Assembly: GCA_039000515.1 (NCBI GenBank)
Contig: JBCFYV010003508.1
Span: 47,205,265 to 47,269,264 of the forward strand
Direction of reading: 5' to 3'
Length of the DNA: 64,000 nucleotides
DNA from: Timema cristinae
Lineage: Eukaryota; Arthropoda; Insecta; Phasmatodea; Timematidae
The translations under genes were made by a program, and so were the position numbers. Within the stretch, counting starts at the first letter, position 1; each line of letters begins with the position of its first letter. This document shows, piece by piece, positions 47,427-59,430 of the stretch. Below the pieces are notes generated by a model, which worked only from the letters and a program-made list of their open reading frames with translations, did not search any database and was not told where the DNA came from.

Positions 47427-50400
47427 ATGGATGGCAACTACAGTTTTTCTTCTTATCATAATGGTGGTCCAGGAAGGGAAAAGGATTTCCAAAAATTGGC
47501 ACAGACAATCGGAACAAGCATCCAAAAGATTTCTCAAAATGGTATGAAATATTATGGAATTTGTATTTAAATGATGTATTTATAAACTAAAACTTTTTGA
47601 TCAAATGCAATTATTCTTGTTGCCAATAAAATAGCCGGCTTCAGCTGACACACACTACCTTAAACAATTTATCTGTTTCGAATTACTTCTTACAGTGTAT
47701 GAATGTAATATAGATAACAATAATTAATAAATTATTGATGTTAATAATACATCATATCTTTATTTTTTATTTAATGTATTGACAAGATGCATTCTTAGTT
47801 AAATTGACGACATGGCTGAAGATTTATAACGTTTTTGTTTCATTAACTAGCAAGAAAAATATAACCTCGATTGAAACAAAACCTTTGAATGTTGTTATAG
47901 CTATCATCAAAGTTGGAAAATCTTAAAAAAGTCATTTTTTTTTTTTTTAGTTTTGTCCATGCAAAAAATGGTCATTCAACTGGACACACCACAAGATACA
48001 CAGGAGCTTAGAAATCAGCTGTAAGTAACCATTTCAGTACGCAAGATATATTATAATGTTATGTAATATGGGTTAACATGATGATTATATAATTCATATA
48101 TAATCAGCATGTGACTTACACACTAGCTTATCTTTATAATATTCACAATACACAAATCTCCATTGTTAATTTATCATTGTAAAGGATATATACTCTATTT
48201 CACCAAAGATAAATTTTTCATTCATGCTGGGAATTGACGTCAGACCCTTAGCTCAGTAGGTAAATACACTAAGGTTGTAATGATACTGTTTTGACCCTGT
48301 CATATATTTAAAAAGTCATGGATGAAATGTATTTTTCTTTAAAGAACTGTATGTAAAATATCCTTTTACTACTTCATCCATGGAGAATCACACGTTTTCA
48401 GAAATAATTTCAATACACTACATTTTAAAATTATTTTTCTTAGTAAAGATCAACTCCATTGTATTTTTAAAATCATGTGACATGCTGGCTGCCTCTACCC
48501 AATAGGAAGCTAGCCTTCACAACATCAGATTGCCAGGAGTTCTCCTATTAATTAGTTTTAACACTGGCAACAAGGGGTCCAAGAAGCAAGGGGTAGGTTA
48601 TATGTAAGCAGCTTGTGCGTATAAATCCACACAAAAACCTAGTAATATCACAGGAGTTTCCCTATTAGTTAGTTTTAACACTGGTGACAAGGGGTCCATA
48701 TAAGCAGGGGTAAAAATATAAGGTCTCAATTTATTGTAAGCAACCAGCTTGTGCGTATAAATCCACACAGTACACCGTACTCAGAATACAGAACATTGTA
48801 ATAAGACAGAAACCTAGTATTATCACACACAAAAAAAAACACCATAATTTAACTGCATAGATCTGGCTCTCCGAGTAAGTCCGTAAATGAACAAAAACTG
48901 TATCATTTAATATCATATCTTCAGTACCAAAGGTGTAATCATCTAAATAAATCGTGCGCAACATCAAAAGTTGTACTCATTTCATAATAATAAGTATCAT
49001 ATATAATCAGATCACATCACCGTGTACAAGTGCGCAGTAAGGCATGCACTTATGATTATAAATGGTGCTCAATCACAGGGCGATATCTCATTAATAAACT
49101 GAATCATAATAATAAATTTTAGCCGGGCTAAACACTTATTCAATCACAAACGTGGTCTAAAATAACTTAATTTAGAACTAGAGTTAGGACATATTAATTA
49201 AATTTTTACCTCGATTCTTACTGAACTAGGCCTACAATATATAATTAAAAACTATTTTTAGTTAATTATTGAGATATTTTGATTTTTACAAGACACAATG
49301 ACATTTAAATTTTGACTTAAAAACTTTAAAATAAATTTCACTTATATTATTATTTACGTTGTGACAGTACATTTGCAAACAATCGTAATATATTTCTTAA
49401 CACAGGGCTGGTATCTGTTGATATTGTGGTTTGATTTGGTTTCTGGAATGCTTTGGGAAACATATTTAAAAATGGAAGCAAAACATCCATTTTTAGATTT
49501 TAAAATTTGATTAATACTTTTATAAGTTTATTATACAAATATATTGAGTAAATAATGAAAAATAAAAACGTTACCAACGGCCTGTAACATCTTATGTTCA
49601 TCCATCTTAATAAAGCATTCACAATCATGTGCACGCATATTTTAAGAATGGAAGCACCAAGAATCGAGGTATCTTCTCGTCTCTCTCAATAACCTCAAGA
49701 GTCAAATTTCCCATCTCTTTAGAACCATAGATAACAATGTCTACAGTACATGGATGGCAAACTCCTTCAATATATTATACAATTGGTTTGTTACAGTCAC
49801 CAGATCCAACATTACACCCAGCAGCTTGCTAAAGACACTAGCGCCAACCTTAAAGACTTATCGAGTCTTCCCGCCCCTATGTCGACTTCAGAGCAGGTAA
49901 TTTATGACAAACCCGCTTTGGTGGCTGTGTGGTCTAACGCTCTACTCTCCTGTTGGACTAGACAGACCAAGACAGGGAGATTGGGGTCCGAACCCAGTCG
50001 GTTGGTTTTTCCTAAATGGTTTTCCATTCTACCTCCATGCAAATATGAGTGCATTATTAAACCTTCCTAATCTATTTGTGTAGTTAGTACCGAGGCGTAT
50101 AACCTGATTGGCTAGTAAGAGGCGGTGCTAAAAAAAATCCTTTGTTCAGTCTACACTTATATTTGTGCCATGTTCGCAAGACATTGGAATTTTTTGATTT
50201 AACTAAAAGGCATATTTTTTCCTTATTTTTCTTAGCACCATGTCTTACTACCCATTCAGGTAATACGCTTATGTACTAATTACGCTAATGGACTAGGGAT
50301 GGATAAGGTTTAATTTAGAGGAAATGTACCCACATTTGCATGGATAGTGGGGGAAACCATTTTGGAAAAAACCCCCCACTACACCTGACCGAGATTCAAC

Positions 50401-53400
50401 CTTGATCTCCCTGTCATTGGCAGTCCAGTCTAACATAAGAGTAGTGCCTTAGACCATGCGGCATCGAAACAGGTCTTATCACAATTAAGAATATAAACTT
50501 AAGCATAATTATATTGGCCTATTAGAGTGTTCGAAGCTTCGAAACAGAATCTCTTCTTTGACTTACTTTGAAAAAAAATCTGTCTTCGACAATCACAAAC
50601 CTTTGCCAATAATGGTCAATTATTGCCGTTCCGAGTTATGTACAGCACAAGACAATTATTATTAATATAGAAAATATCTCAAGTAATTGAATTGAAAGTT
50701 GTGATAGTAACTTGATTTCGTTATCATCATGTACAGTTTCCTGGTCCCTCCATTTACTTCTGTCCTCCCACCACCTTTCTTCCTCCACTCCTCTTCACAC
50801 ACCCTTTATCCACCTGTCCTTGGGTCTTCCTGATCAACTCCATTTTGAGCATCGTTTAATCTTCTCTCACCGTTTCATTCCTCACCCTCTTCATCACACA
50901 GGTTTCTCACGCTTATTGAAATATTGGAACATCCTTCCGTCGCACACCTGATTTATTAGAATTAAATAAATATTTTAAACAATTGTGCAATAACATTTTA
51001 GAAATAATTTTATAGTATAAAGTTATATAATTAGCAAAAGATATTTTACAAGCCTAAAACAACAAAATAAACATATTCGAATTTGGAATATTTCATATTG
51101 TATTCAATTCAAGTTCACTTCAAATTGAAAAAAAAAAAAAGTACTTTGCTCACTCCTATTATTTAAGTGAAACACTCTTTGCAGGATGGTAAATATTAAA
51201 GGATACCTAGCCAAAATTATTTCTGTAGCTTAGAACGCTTAGACGATTTTAAAAACATTACAGAGACAATGGAAGATGCAGAAAGAGCGCCTGGCAGACG
51301 AGTTCACCTCCGCTCTGAATACATTTCAAGCCACACAGCGGCGAGCCGCTCAGAAAGAGAAGGACCAGATGCAACGAGTCAGGGCCAACTCCGGACTCAA
51401 CGATCCGTTCGCCAACCTTTCCAAAGCAGGTACTTTGCTTGATGTGGCTAGAACTAATGCTCAGGGTGACCTGGTGGTCTAAGGGTAAGGTGTCAGACTT
51501 CTGTGTTGAGGGTCTGGGGTTCAATCCTTGGTCCCGGCACAGATTTATCTGATTCCCAAACCCTTCCTTCTCCTCTGACAAGACATATTGTGAATGTGTG
51601 GGATGCCAGGCCTCCACCGTGGTTCGGATCCCACGTTAAACTGTAGGTCCTCCATTTCATCTCACAATCACCCTACCATTACATATTAGCGTAAGTACGT
51701 GTAACCCGAACAGGTAGTAAGACGCGGTGATGATAATAATAATTAGTGCTCTGCGAGTACTCGTATCTCGATCTCGAGCTTTTCGCTTGGTATATCGTGG
51801 TGTTTTTTTTTCATATTTATTAACCTTTTGAACTAGGAAGAACAAAGAAGACATCTTTGTTGATGTAATTAGTTCTATACTTTTTTTCTGTGATTTTGTT
51901 TTCTTTAGGCCTTGGAGGTCGGTACACAGACCAGTTAATTGAGCTCCAAGACAGTAACACTGGTAGCCAGCAACAAGACCAGATGATGGACGAAATGAAC
52001 CTACAGTTGCTGGAAGAGCAGGAACAAGGAATCAGACAACTCGAGGTGAGCGGCGTCTTACCAACATCTAAAAACCATATTCAATTCCCCGCCTTCCTCT
52101 CCCTCTGCTTCTATCCTCTAGAGGTTTTTTACTCTAGCGATGTTCGGTGTTTAAATTAAATACAATTATAGATAAAATATTGCATGACATAAAATAATTT
52201 TGAATACAAAGTAAATTTATATTAACAAACTTTAATTATATTCTATAAATTGGAAAACTACACCTGTACATGGGAATCGAACCCTTGACCCTTGGCTTAG
52301 TAGGTGATGCTCTAACCACAGAGCTATCCAGGAGTCGTCCTGTGCCCAGGGTCGTTATTCACTCATTTTTTAACTGATATTGACTCACCTCATGACACTA
52401 CCTGCAATGTTGGTCTCAAGCTCAAAGGAGTCATGCTTGTTACAAAGACTTGTCAATGACGAGATCGGGAATCAAATCATGGTCTGGTGTACTGGCACAC
52501 AAATGTGGGTACATTTCATATTGAACCTTCCTTACCTCTAGTTCTATTAATGTGATAAAATGCTGATATCCTGGGTTCTAAAATATATATATATATATTT
52601 TCATTTTTTTTAAAGGATTTTAGTCTTGAATCCTAAAATCTCGAGTATCCTTAAGGATTTAAAGGATTGGAGGGTCTCAGCCTTAAAATAAATATTCAAG
52701 TTAAATGCTGTATCTTCCACCCTACTCCCCTCCCCCCCAAATTTTTTCTCTCCTTGAAACATTGGGTTGCGTAACAACGGCATAAATTTCCCCGGTTTAA
52801 GGTCAAATTATTTTGTTCTAAACACCAATGGGTTTACTTAACCATAGTCAATTTTATAAAAAGTTAAGTTTCATTCTTCTAAACTATCTCTAAATAAATT
52901 GTCCGGAAAAATGGACGTTCCTTCTGGAGAACATGGAAAATACACTCGGGATTTTGTACTAAGAAAATAGTGGCAACCCGGTGATTATTTTCTGGCCGAA
53001 CTTTATATAAACGATTGTGACGCCGACAATGCCTGTTTTCAGAGCGATATCAGTGATGTGAACCAGATCTTCAAGGAGCTTGGCGCTATGGTCCATGAGC
53101 AGGGCGAGGTGATTGATAGCATTGAGGCCCACGTTGAGAAGACAGAAGTGTTTGTTAGCGAGGGGAACACCCAGCTTCGACAGGCGAGCACCTACCAGGT
53201 CCGTCATCCCTCGTTTCTTTTGTGCATGTACAACTCATCTCTTATATTTATTATACTGTGCTCATAAAAAATAAATTTATGATTATTTTTAGAAATCTAA
53301 TGTCTACTCTTTCAATATAATAATCTCTAATATTACTTTCTGTTTTGAGAGTTGTTATATGCAAACTATTATTTATTACAACATTTTCATCCCAACTAAT

Positions 53401-56400
53401 ATACGCGGCTAATCTATTTTAGCACGTTTGCCCCTGTTGAGTATACTAATCTCAGTTCTCAACGTTCGACATGAGATTTTCGTCTCTCCCCACCACTCTA
53501 CTGCGTGTCTTTAGCCAAAGTTGAGCCATGATTAGGAGCATGTGATACAATTGATTACACTATAGGAAGAATAGGTTGTCCTCGGTGGTCTTGTGGTAAA
53601 GTTCTCGCCTCAAGACCCAATGGTCGTGGGTTTAAACCCAGCTGGGGGGGACCGATTTTTGTTGAGCGATAAAAATCCCTAGCAAAACTTTTTTGGTGAG
53701 TGGAAGTAAGTCGGTCCCATGTTGATTGTGGCATGTAAAATACCCCTGGAAGTTATTTGAAAATATATTTCCTGACATAAATGGTAGAACCTTTCGTTCT
53801 TGCTCATAGAAACTCTCGTGTGCTGATATAATCAGCCTGTTCAGAAAGTGCACATTAAATTACCTCAAATAAATAAAACACAAATATAGGGAGAATAAAC
53901 TAAAAAAGAATATACTGGTGGAAGGTGATCTTTAAACCCCTTAATATTTGATCTCAGTGGAATCTAACTTCGGGCTAATACTTTTTAACACCTGCAGAGA
54001 GAGAATATTATGGCATCAGATATGAGATCTTTACAAAAACAGTGTTTGACTATATAGTGACAGACTGGAAAAGCTGTAAATTGGTTCCGGAAAAGTCTGG
54101 AAAATTTAAAATATAGGCCCTTATGTCAACAAGCCTCTAAACTCCAATAATAATTTAAAATATAATTTGGTTTATCCCTAATAGCTTGTTGGATGACAAA
54201 TATTGCATCTACTCATTTTACAAAGATATGAAATTAATGGAGACCAAGTGGCTATAAATAGTTTGTTAGACTAAGTGAAATTTTTAATCGGCAACATTTT
54301 TTTAACCATCCCATCACCTGTTAGAACCTATTTGCATTTTGTTAACAGTAGTGACAACATTTGAGTATGTTTGAGCTTATTAAATAAATATGTTTCAGTT
54401 TTAATAATAGTGCTTGTTATATTTTATTTTTAATATAGTTAATTTTTTTAATTTTTATTTTGCTTAGTTTTATCGGTAGTATCGATTTATTTAATTTGCA
54501 GAATAAAGTGCGAGGGAAGAAATGTATGCTTGCAGTTTGCCTTGCAGTCGTTTTGACTGTAATTATTGGTATAATATTGTGGAAAACTTCTGGTTGAACA
54601 AACACAAGTAAGTACGCCTTAAACTTATTTAATTTATTGGTTGTGGGGCTGTTTTTCATATCACTTACTGTGTTCAAGCTGGGTATTATATCACTCTCGT
54701 CTTACATTCATATTTATAAATATTACTACGCCTAAAAGCCCAAACATCTCTGGAGTCTTTAACGTTTGATGATTTGATTTCCAGTGCTCTCAAAGTTTAA
54801 TTTTCCTAAAAAAACAACAGCCAGCAAAGCTCTCTGAAGCTTTGCTGGCTGGGCTTGTGAATCAAGTAAGACGTGCACTCTTAAAACAAACACTGTTATA
54901 CTATTTACTATCTTAGAGCTCTAACTTCAATACACACAGCCTTTATTATGTCTTTCAATTGATTTGTATTTCATTTTTTGTGTCGTTCCAAGTTTAAATA
55001 CCGCTCAGCTTGTGTTAAAAACCAGAACATATATTCATCTAAAATTTAAACAACATTCCGCATTTTGTATGTAGCCAACTCTTAAATATACATAAATTAA
55101 ATTAACAATTGCTACATATTATGTATCGTTTGCAAATATTTTTTCATTAAGTTTAGTAAAGTGAGACCAGAACATGGGAACCACTAACCTGGGACATTTG
55201 GCTTAGTGTGTCAATGCTCTACACTGAACTATCCAAGTTTGTGTCTGGGCTAGGGTCATTTATAATACAGTGATTTAAGCTAGTATATATATGTGTGTAT
55301 ATATAGAAGGCGTAAAATTTGTCGGTCTTTCAGAGCTATTAAAAAAATGTTATTATTGTGACTTATTAGTTTTTTATGCTCCTGAATAGTACAAGAATAT
55401 TTGCAGGCATAATGTATTGTAATTAAAATTTGGAATTAATTATAAGATGACCAATGTTTTTTTAACTACCTCCACCCAATCCCCCATCACACACACCTTT
55501 TGGCTTACTAACCAATCTAAAGTGGTATGCCAGCTAAAATCATTTGTCTCCTTTTATACCTCATTTCACTTGCCTGCGCTTATTTTTAACTATCTATTGG
55601 TGTGCTTTAGTTTCTTCCTCTGCCAGAATTGTACCCTCACCTCACCAAATAAGTGCGACAAACAATACTTAATAAAGTATCAGTGAATTGTGTACCAGAT
55701 GGTAACATAAATCTAATATTTCTCACCACTTTAATATCTTGGATTCAAAATGTAGCCAAAAACATTGTAGTGTATCATTCCAAAAGATTAAAAAGTAAAA
55801 GAAGAAAATTGGAAACTATAAAACACAAGTTGAAAATACTATGTCAGTCACTCATTGTTATTTTCCTAATTTATGTTTGTGATTGAATTGGAGCGCTTTA
55901 TTAACTGCTAAAATTAATACTTGTTTGTTATGATTATACTAAAATAAAGATATATTTTGAATGTTATGCATCCTGTAATATACCATCTTGAGATTTTTGG
56001 CATGTTATGTACCCTATATTATACCATCTTGTGATTTTTGGCATGTTATGTACCCTATATTATACCATCTTGTGATTTTTGGCATGTTATGTATCCTATA
56101 TTAAACCATCTTGTGATTTTTGGCATGTTATGTACCCTATATTAAACCATCTTGTGATTTTTGGCATGTTATGTACCCTATATTAAACCATCTTGTGATT
56201 TTTGGCATGTTATGTACCCTATATTATACCATCTTGTGATTTTTGGCATGTTATGTACCCTATATTAAACCATCTTGTGATTTTTGGCATGTTATGTACC
56301 CTATATTATACCATCTTGTGATTTTTGGCATGTTATGTATCCTATATTATACCATCTTGTGATTTAATAAGACTTTTCCCTGACATCAGGAATCCTCTCA

Positions 56401-59400
56401 TAATATCATACATAGGCCCTGCACTTACAAACGTGAACTATGTATAGATATTTAACCTTCTCGTATTAAAATATATATATATTTAAAATTTGAATCAAAA
56501 TTTGTTTTAGTTGTATAGCTCTTATTTTAATAATTGATCTCTTAACCAAATAAATAACAAGACAAATTTAATTACCCAATAATTTACCATATAACTGAAT
56601 TGTTTAGTTTTCTCCTGGTAAAATGTCGCCACCCGGGTGGAATGCAATAGTTTATGATTTGCGGAACAAACATTGATTTTAGCCGGGCGGTTCTTGAAAG
56701 ACTGCAGAGTACTGGTTACTGTTTTATTTTACAACTCTCTAAGATCAAATATGAACAAAATCAAAATTTAAAAAATAAATTCATTGTAATATTGGAAAGA
56801 AAGCTAACCCATATCTTAGAATTTAAAACATTTAAAAAATGTATATGTATTGTCATTTTCTTACTAACATACGCTGCACATATTTGAGTGTGCAAATTCA
56901 TCAATTTTTGGAAATTGATTTATGTCTAAGAAAGATTACACATTTGATATACCAATCCCACATGCCAAAGTTATACAAATTATGGGAAACTACCAAAAAT
57001 CACATACTGGACTGTCGGTGACTGTCGTGAAAATGTTAGTACACTTCCTCTATATTCAAACTCACTCACCCCAAACACACTAGCGCAGTTAGTATATGTT
57101 GTGTGCAACCCGATCGTCTGTTTAGTAAAATGCCTCCATCTTCCTCTGTCCTTCCTCCATTCTTCCTCCTGTACTATCTTCAACTCTCCTTCTCTCGCTT
57201 GCTCACTTGCTGTCTATGTCTCCCATCTCTTCCTTGGTTTCCCTTTCAATCCATTAATCTTCTTGGAATCCTCTCCCCTTCCATCCTCATTACATGTCCA
57301 TACCATCTCAGTCTTGCTTCCCCTACTATCTCATTACATGTCCATACCATCTCATCCTAACTTCCTCTACTATCTCATATACTCCAACATCCTCATTACA
57401 TGTCCATACCATCTCAGTCTGGCTTCCTCTACTATCTCATGTACTCCAACATCCTCATTACATGTCCATACCATCTCATCCTAACTTCCTCTACTACCTC
57501 ATGTACTCCAACATCCTCATTACATACCCATACCATCTCAGCCTTGCTTCCTCTACTATCTCATGTACTCCAACATCCTCATTACATGTCCATACCATCT
57601 CAGTCTGGCTTCCTCTACTACCTCATGTACTCCAACATCCTCATTACATGTCCATACCATCTCAGTCTTGCTTCCTCTACTATCTCATGTACTCCAACAT
57701 CCTCATTACATGTCCATACCATCTCATCCTAACTTCCTCTACTACCTCATGTACTCCAACATCCTCATTACATGTCCATACCATCTCAGTCTTGCTTCCT
57801 CTACTCCTCATGTACTCCAACATCCTCGTTACATGACCATACCATCTCAGTCTTGCTTCCTCTACTATCTCATGTACTCCAACATCCTCATTAAATGTCC
57901 ATACCATCTCAGTCTTGCTTCCTCTACTATCTCATGTACTCCAACATCCTCATTACATGTCCATACCATCTGAGTCTTGCTTCCTCTACTATCTCATGTA
58001 CTCCAACATCCTCATTACATGTACATACCATCTCAGTCTTGCTTCCTCTACTATCTCATGTACTCCAACATCCTCATTACATGTCCATACCATCTGAGTC
58101 TTGCTTCCTCTACTATCTCATGTACTCCAACATCCTCATTACATGTCCATACCATCTCAGTCTTGCTTCCTCTACTATCTCATGTACTCCAACATCCTCA
58201 TTACATGTCCATACCATCTCAGTCTTGCTTCCTCTACTATCTCAAGTACTCCAACATCCTCATTACATTGTCCATACCATCTCAGTCTTGCTTCCTCTAC
58301 TATCTCATGTACTCCAACATCCTCATTACATGTCCATACCATCTGAGTCTTGCTTCCTCTACTATCTCATGTACTCCAACATCCTCATTACATGTCCATA
58401 CCATCTCAGTCTTGCTTCCTCTACTATCTCAAGTACTCCAACATCCTCATTACATGTCCATACCATCTGTCTTGCTTCCTCTACTATCTCATGTACTCCA
58501 ACATCCTCATTACATGTCCATACCATCTGAGTCTTGCTTCTTACTATCTCATGTACTCCAACATCCTCATTACATGTCCATACCATCTCAGTCTTGCTTC
58601 CTCTACTATCTCATGTACTCCAACATCCTCATTACATGTCCATACCATCTCAGTCTTGCTTCCTCTACTATCTCAAGTACTCCAACATCCTCATTACATG
58701 TCCATACCATCTGTCTTGCTTCCTCTACTATCTCATGTACTCCAACATCCTCATTACATGTCCATACCATCTGAGTCTTGCTTCCTCTACTATCTCATGT
58801 ACTCCAACATCCTCATTACATGTCCATACCATCTCAGTCTTGCTTCCTATACTATCTCATGTACTCCAACATCCTCATTACATGTCCATACCATCTCAGT
58901 CTTGCTTCCTCTACTATCTCAAGTACTCCAACATCCTCATTACATGTCCATACCATCTGTCTTGCTTCCTCTACTATCTCATGTACTCCAACATCCTCAT
59001 TACATGTCCATACCATCTGAGTCTTGCTTCCTCTACTATCTCATGTACTCCAACATCCTCATTACATGTCCATACCATCTGTCTTGCTTCCTCTACTATC
59101 TCGTGTACTCCAACATCCTCATTACATGTTCATACCATCTCAGTCTTGCTTCTTCTACTATATCATGTACTCTAACTCTAGACCTTACATCCTCATTCCT
59201 AATCCTGTTTCTCCTCATGACAGCTAACATGCTCCTCACAAACTCCATTCCATGGCTTCCACTTTCCTCGTTTCTCTTTGGCAAATATTTTTCATTTATA
59301 TGTATAATTTGTTTTTGTGATTTCTCTCCTTTTTTTACAGATGGGCCGACGTAAGAAGATTGTGTTTCTGATAGGAATTGTGTTAATTTTGTGTATAATG

Positions 59401-59430
59401 GTACTGTTGTGCATCTGGATTAGGAGCTAG
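47427..59430 (+). CDS. Syx7: Syntaxin-7/12-like Qa-SNARE with alternative membrane-anchor exons
   Basis: Qa-SNAREs of this type drive fusion of endosomes and lysosomes. Coding exons are 47427-47541, 47951-48020, 49797-49896, 51264-51429, 51909-52045 and 53043-53198. All have AG/GT borders and consistent phases, together 744 nt (248 residues). A seventh coding exon is either 54502-54597 (31 residues) or 59341-59430 (29 residues). The N-terminal Habc region (DFQKLAQTIGTSIQKIS, DTPQDTQELRNQL, HYTQQLAKDT, KERLADEFTSALNTFQ) follows vertebrate STX7 closely. The SNARE motif (EQEQGIRQLE, SDISDVNQIFKELGAMVHEQ, GEVIDSIEAHVE) keeps the zero-layer glutamine. The start ATG (aaaaATGG) is in the first recognised exon, which has an acceptor upstream of it at 47388. 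Introns carry SINEs and satellites. The gene looks intact. Confidence 0.93.
48535..48775. repeat. ~120-bp tandem duplication in syntaxin intron 2
   Basis: Both halves contain ttagttttaacactgg, acaaggggtcca and agcttgtgcgtataaatcca in the same order, diverged by small indels. Confidence 0.75.
49918..50140 (+). repeat. SINE family B in syntaxin intron 3
   Basis: Head ggtggctgtgtggtctaacg, B box ggggtccgaacccagtcgg, tail ggctagtaagaggcggtgct. It begins only ~20 bp after the exon 3 donor. Confidence 0.65.
50232..50470 (-). repeat. SINE family B, reverse, in syntaxin intron 3
   Basis: On the minus strand it has head (complement of cttagaccatgcgg), B box (complement of cgagattcaaccttg), the body phrase and the tail (complement of agcaccatgtcttactaccc). 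With the copy at 49918-50140 it forms a head-out inverted pair that could fold in the pre-mRNA. Confidence 0.65.
50701..50945 (-). mobile_element. LINE 3' remnant, reverse, in syntaxin intron 3
   Basis: The pyrimidine-rich plus strand is similar in layout to 57130-57290. Read in reverse it resembles the basic C-terminal stretch of the LINE at 40180-40377. It is too decayed for a frame. Confidence 0.4.
51462..51750 (+). repeat. SINE family B in syntaxin intron 4
   Basis: Head tgacctggtggtctaaggg, B box ctggggttcaatccttgg, tail gaacaggtagtaagacgcgg followed by a short ATA-type tail. It starts ~32 bp after the exon 4 donor. Confidence 0.7.
52257..52385 (-). repeat. tRNA-derived SINE, family C
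   Basis: On the minus strand the A box (complement of ctctaaccacagagctatcc) and the B box (complement of gggaatcgaacccttg) have good tRNA spacing. A related copy with the same flanking phrase (gggtcgttat / gggtcattta) lies at 55165-55275. A tRNA gene is unlikely because the acceptor stem does not pair. Confidence 0.55.
53577..53880 (+). repeat. SINE family A (full length) in syntaxin intron 6
   Basis: Head cggtggtcttgtggtaaagt, B box gtgggtttaaacccagc, tail gctgatataatcagcctgtt and cagaaagtgcacattaaatt, ending aaataaataaaa. It is the best-preserved member in the window. Confidence 0.7.
54502..54607 (+). CDS. Syx7: Syntaxin alternative anchor exon 7a (cassette with in-frame stop)
   Basis: The acceptor ttaatttgcag ends at 54501. 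The exon continues the frame from exon 6 with NKVRGKK, a hydrophobic run (AVCLAVVLTVIIGIILW) and KTSG stop (54595-54597). Ten bases after the stop a consensus donor (caa|gtaagt) begins at 54608, so this looks like a cassette exon. When included it ends the protein with its own membrane anchor. The stop is only 10 nt from the next junction, too close to trigger nonsense-mediated decay by the usual 50-nt rule. Confidence 0.85.
54818..54851. repeat. 14-bp perfect hairpin downstream of anchor exon 7a
   Basis: CAGCCAGCAAAGCT, a 6-nt loop, then AGCTTTGCTGGCTG. The stem is perfect and GC-richer than the surrounding intron, 210 bp after the exon 7a donor. Confidence 0.85.
55165..55275 (-). repeat. 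SINE family C, degenerate copy
   Basis: It shares gggaaccactaacctgggac, ggcttagtgtgtcaatgctc and the following gggtcatttataata with the copy at 52257-52385. Confidence 0.45.
55961..56365. repeat. 41-bp minisatellite, ~10 copies
   Basis: The unit contains gttatgtaccctatattata and ccatcttgtgatttttggca. Copies vary only at two or three sites (tacc/tatc, atta/atta-aacc). It lies in the intron between the two syntaxin anchor exons. Confidence 0.95.
57005..57290. repeat. SINE B fragment joined to LINE remnant that seeds the satellite
   Basis: 57005-57130 carries family B body and tail phrases (agtacacttcctctatattc, gcaacccgatcgtctgttta). 57130-57290 is a minus-strand LINE C-terminal remnant, similar in layout to 40200-40420 in reverse, and leads straight into the first 62-bp unit. 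Confidence 0.55.
57283..59170 (-). repeat. 62-bp satellite (~30 units) derived from a LINE coding segment
   Basis: The unit holds catcctcattacatgtccat, accatctcagtcttgcttcc and tctactatctcatgtactcc. On the minus strand it encodes EEARLRWYGHVMRML, the same LINE C-terminal motif seen at 40180-40377. Variants (ctcaagtact; catctgtcttg lacking 3-4 bases; catctgagtc) recur in a fixed order between about 58428 and 58918, with the ctcaag marker spaced 244 and 246 bp, a four-unit higher-order repeat. As 62 is not a multiple of three, each long open frame here cycles through three peptides. None is a gene. Confidence 0.95.
59150..59280 (-). mobile_element. LINE remnant on the far side of the satellite
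   Basis: The minus-strand frame 59096-59284 reads MEFVRSMLAVMRRNRIRNED before the ARLRWYEHVMRM motif. This is the correct LINE order upstream of the satellite unit. Together with 57130-57290 it shows that the array expanded inside one LINE fragment. Confidence 0.7.
59341..59430 (+). CDS. Syx7: Syntaxin alternative anchor exon 7b
   Basis: A strong acceptor (tctctcctttttttacag) ends at 59340. In the frame of exon 6 the exon gives MGRRKK, a hydrophobic run (IVFLIGIVLILCIMVLLCIW) and IRS stop. If exon 7a is skipped this is the anchor. If 7a is included it becomes 3' untranslated sequence. The basic cluster before the membrane segment matches the family. Confidence 0.85.
   Translation: MGRRKKIVFLIGIVLILCIMVLLCIWIRS

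Noticed and set aside
52257..52345. Functional tRNA gene on the minus strand
   Set aside because: A related degenerate copy with the same non-tRNA flank lies at 55165-55275, showing a SINE family.
55961..59170. CRISPR-like arrays
   Set aside because: Eukaryotic DNA; units abut with no unique spacers, so these are mini/satellites.
57101..59354. Many long overlapping open frames of 60-334 residues with repeating serine/leucine-rich peptides
   Set aside because: They are the 62-bp satellite read in three frames; unit length not divisible by three makes all frames cycle together.
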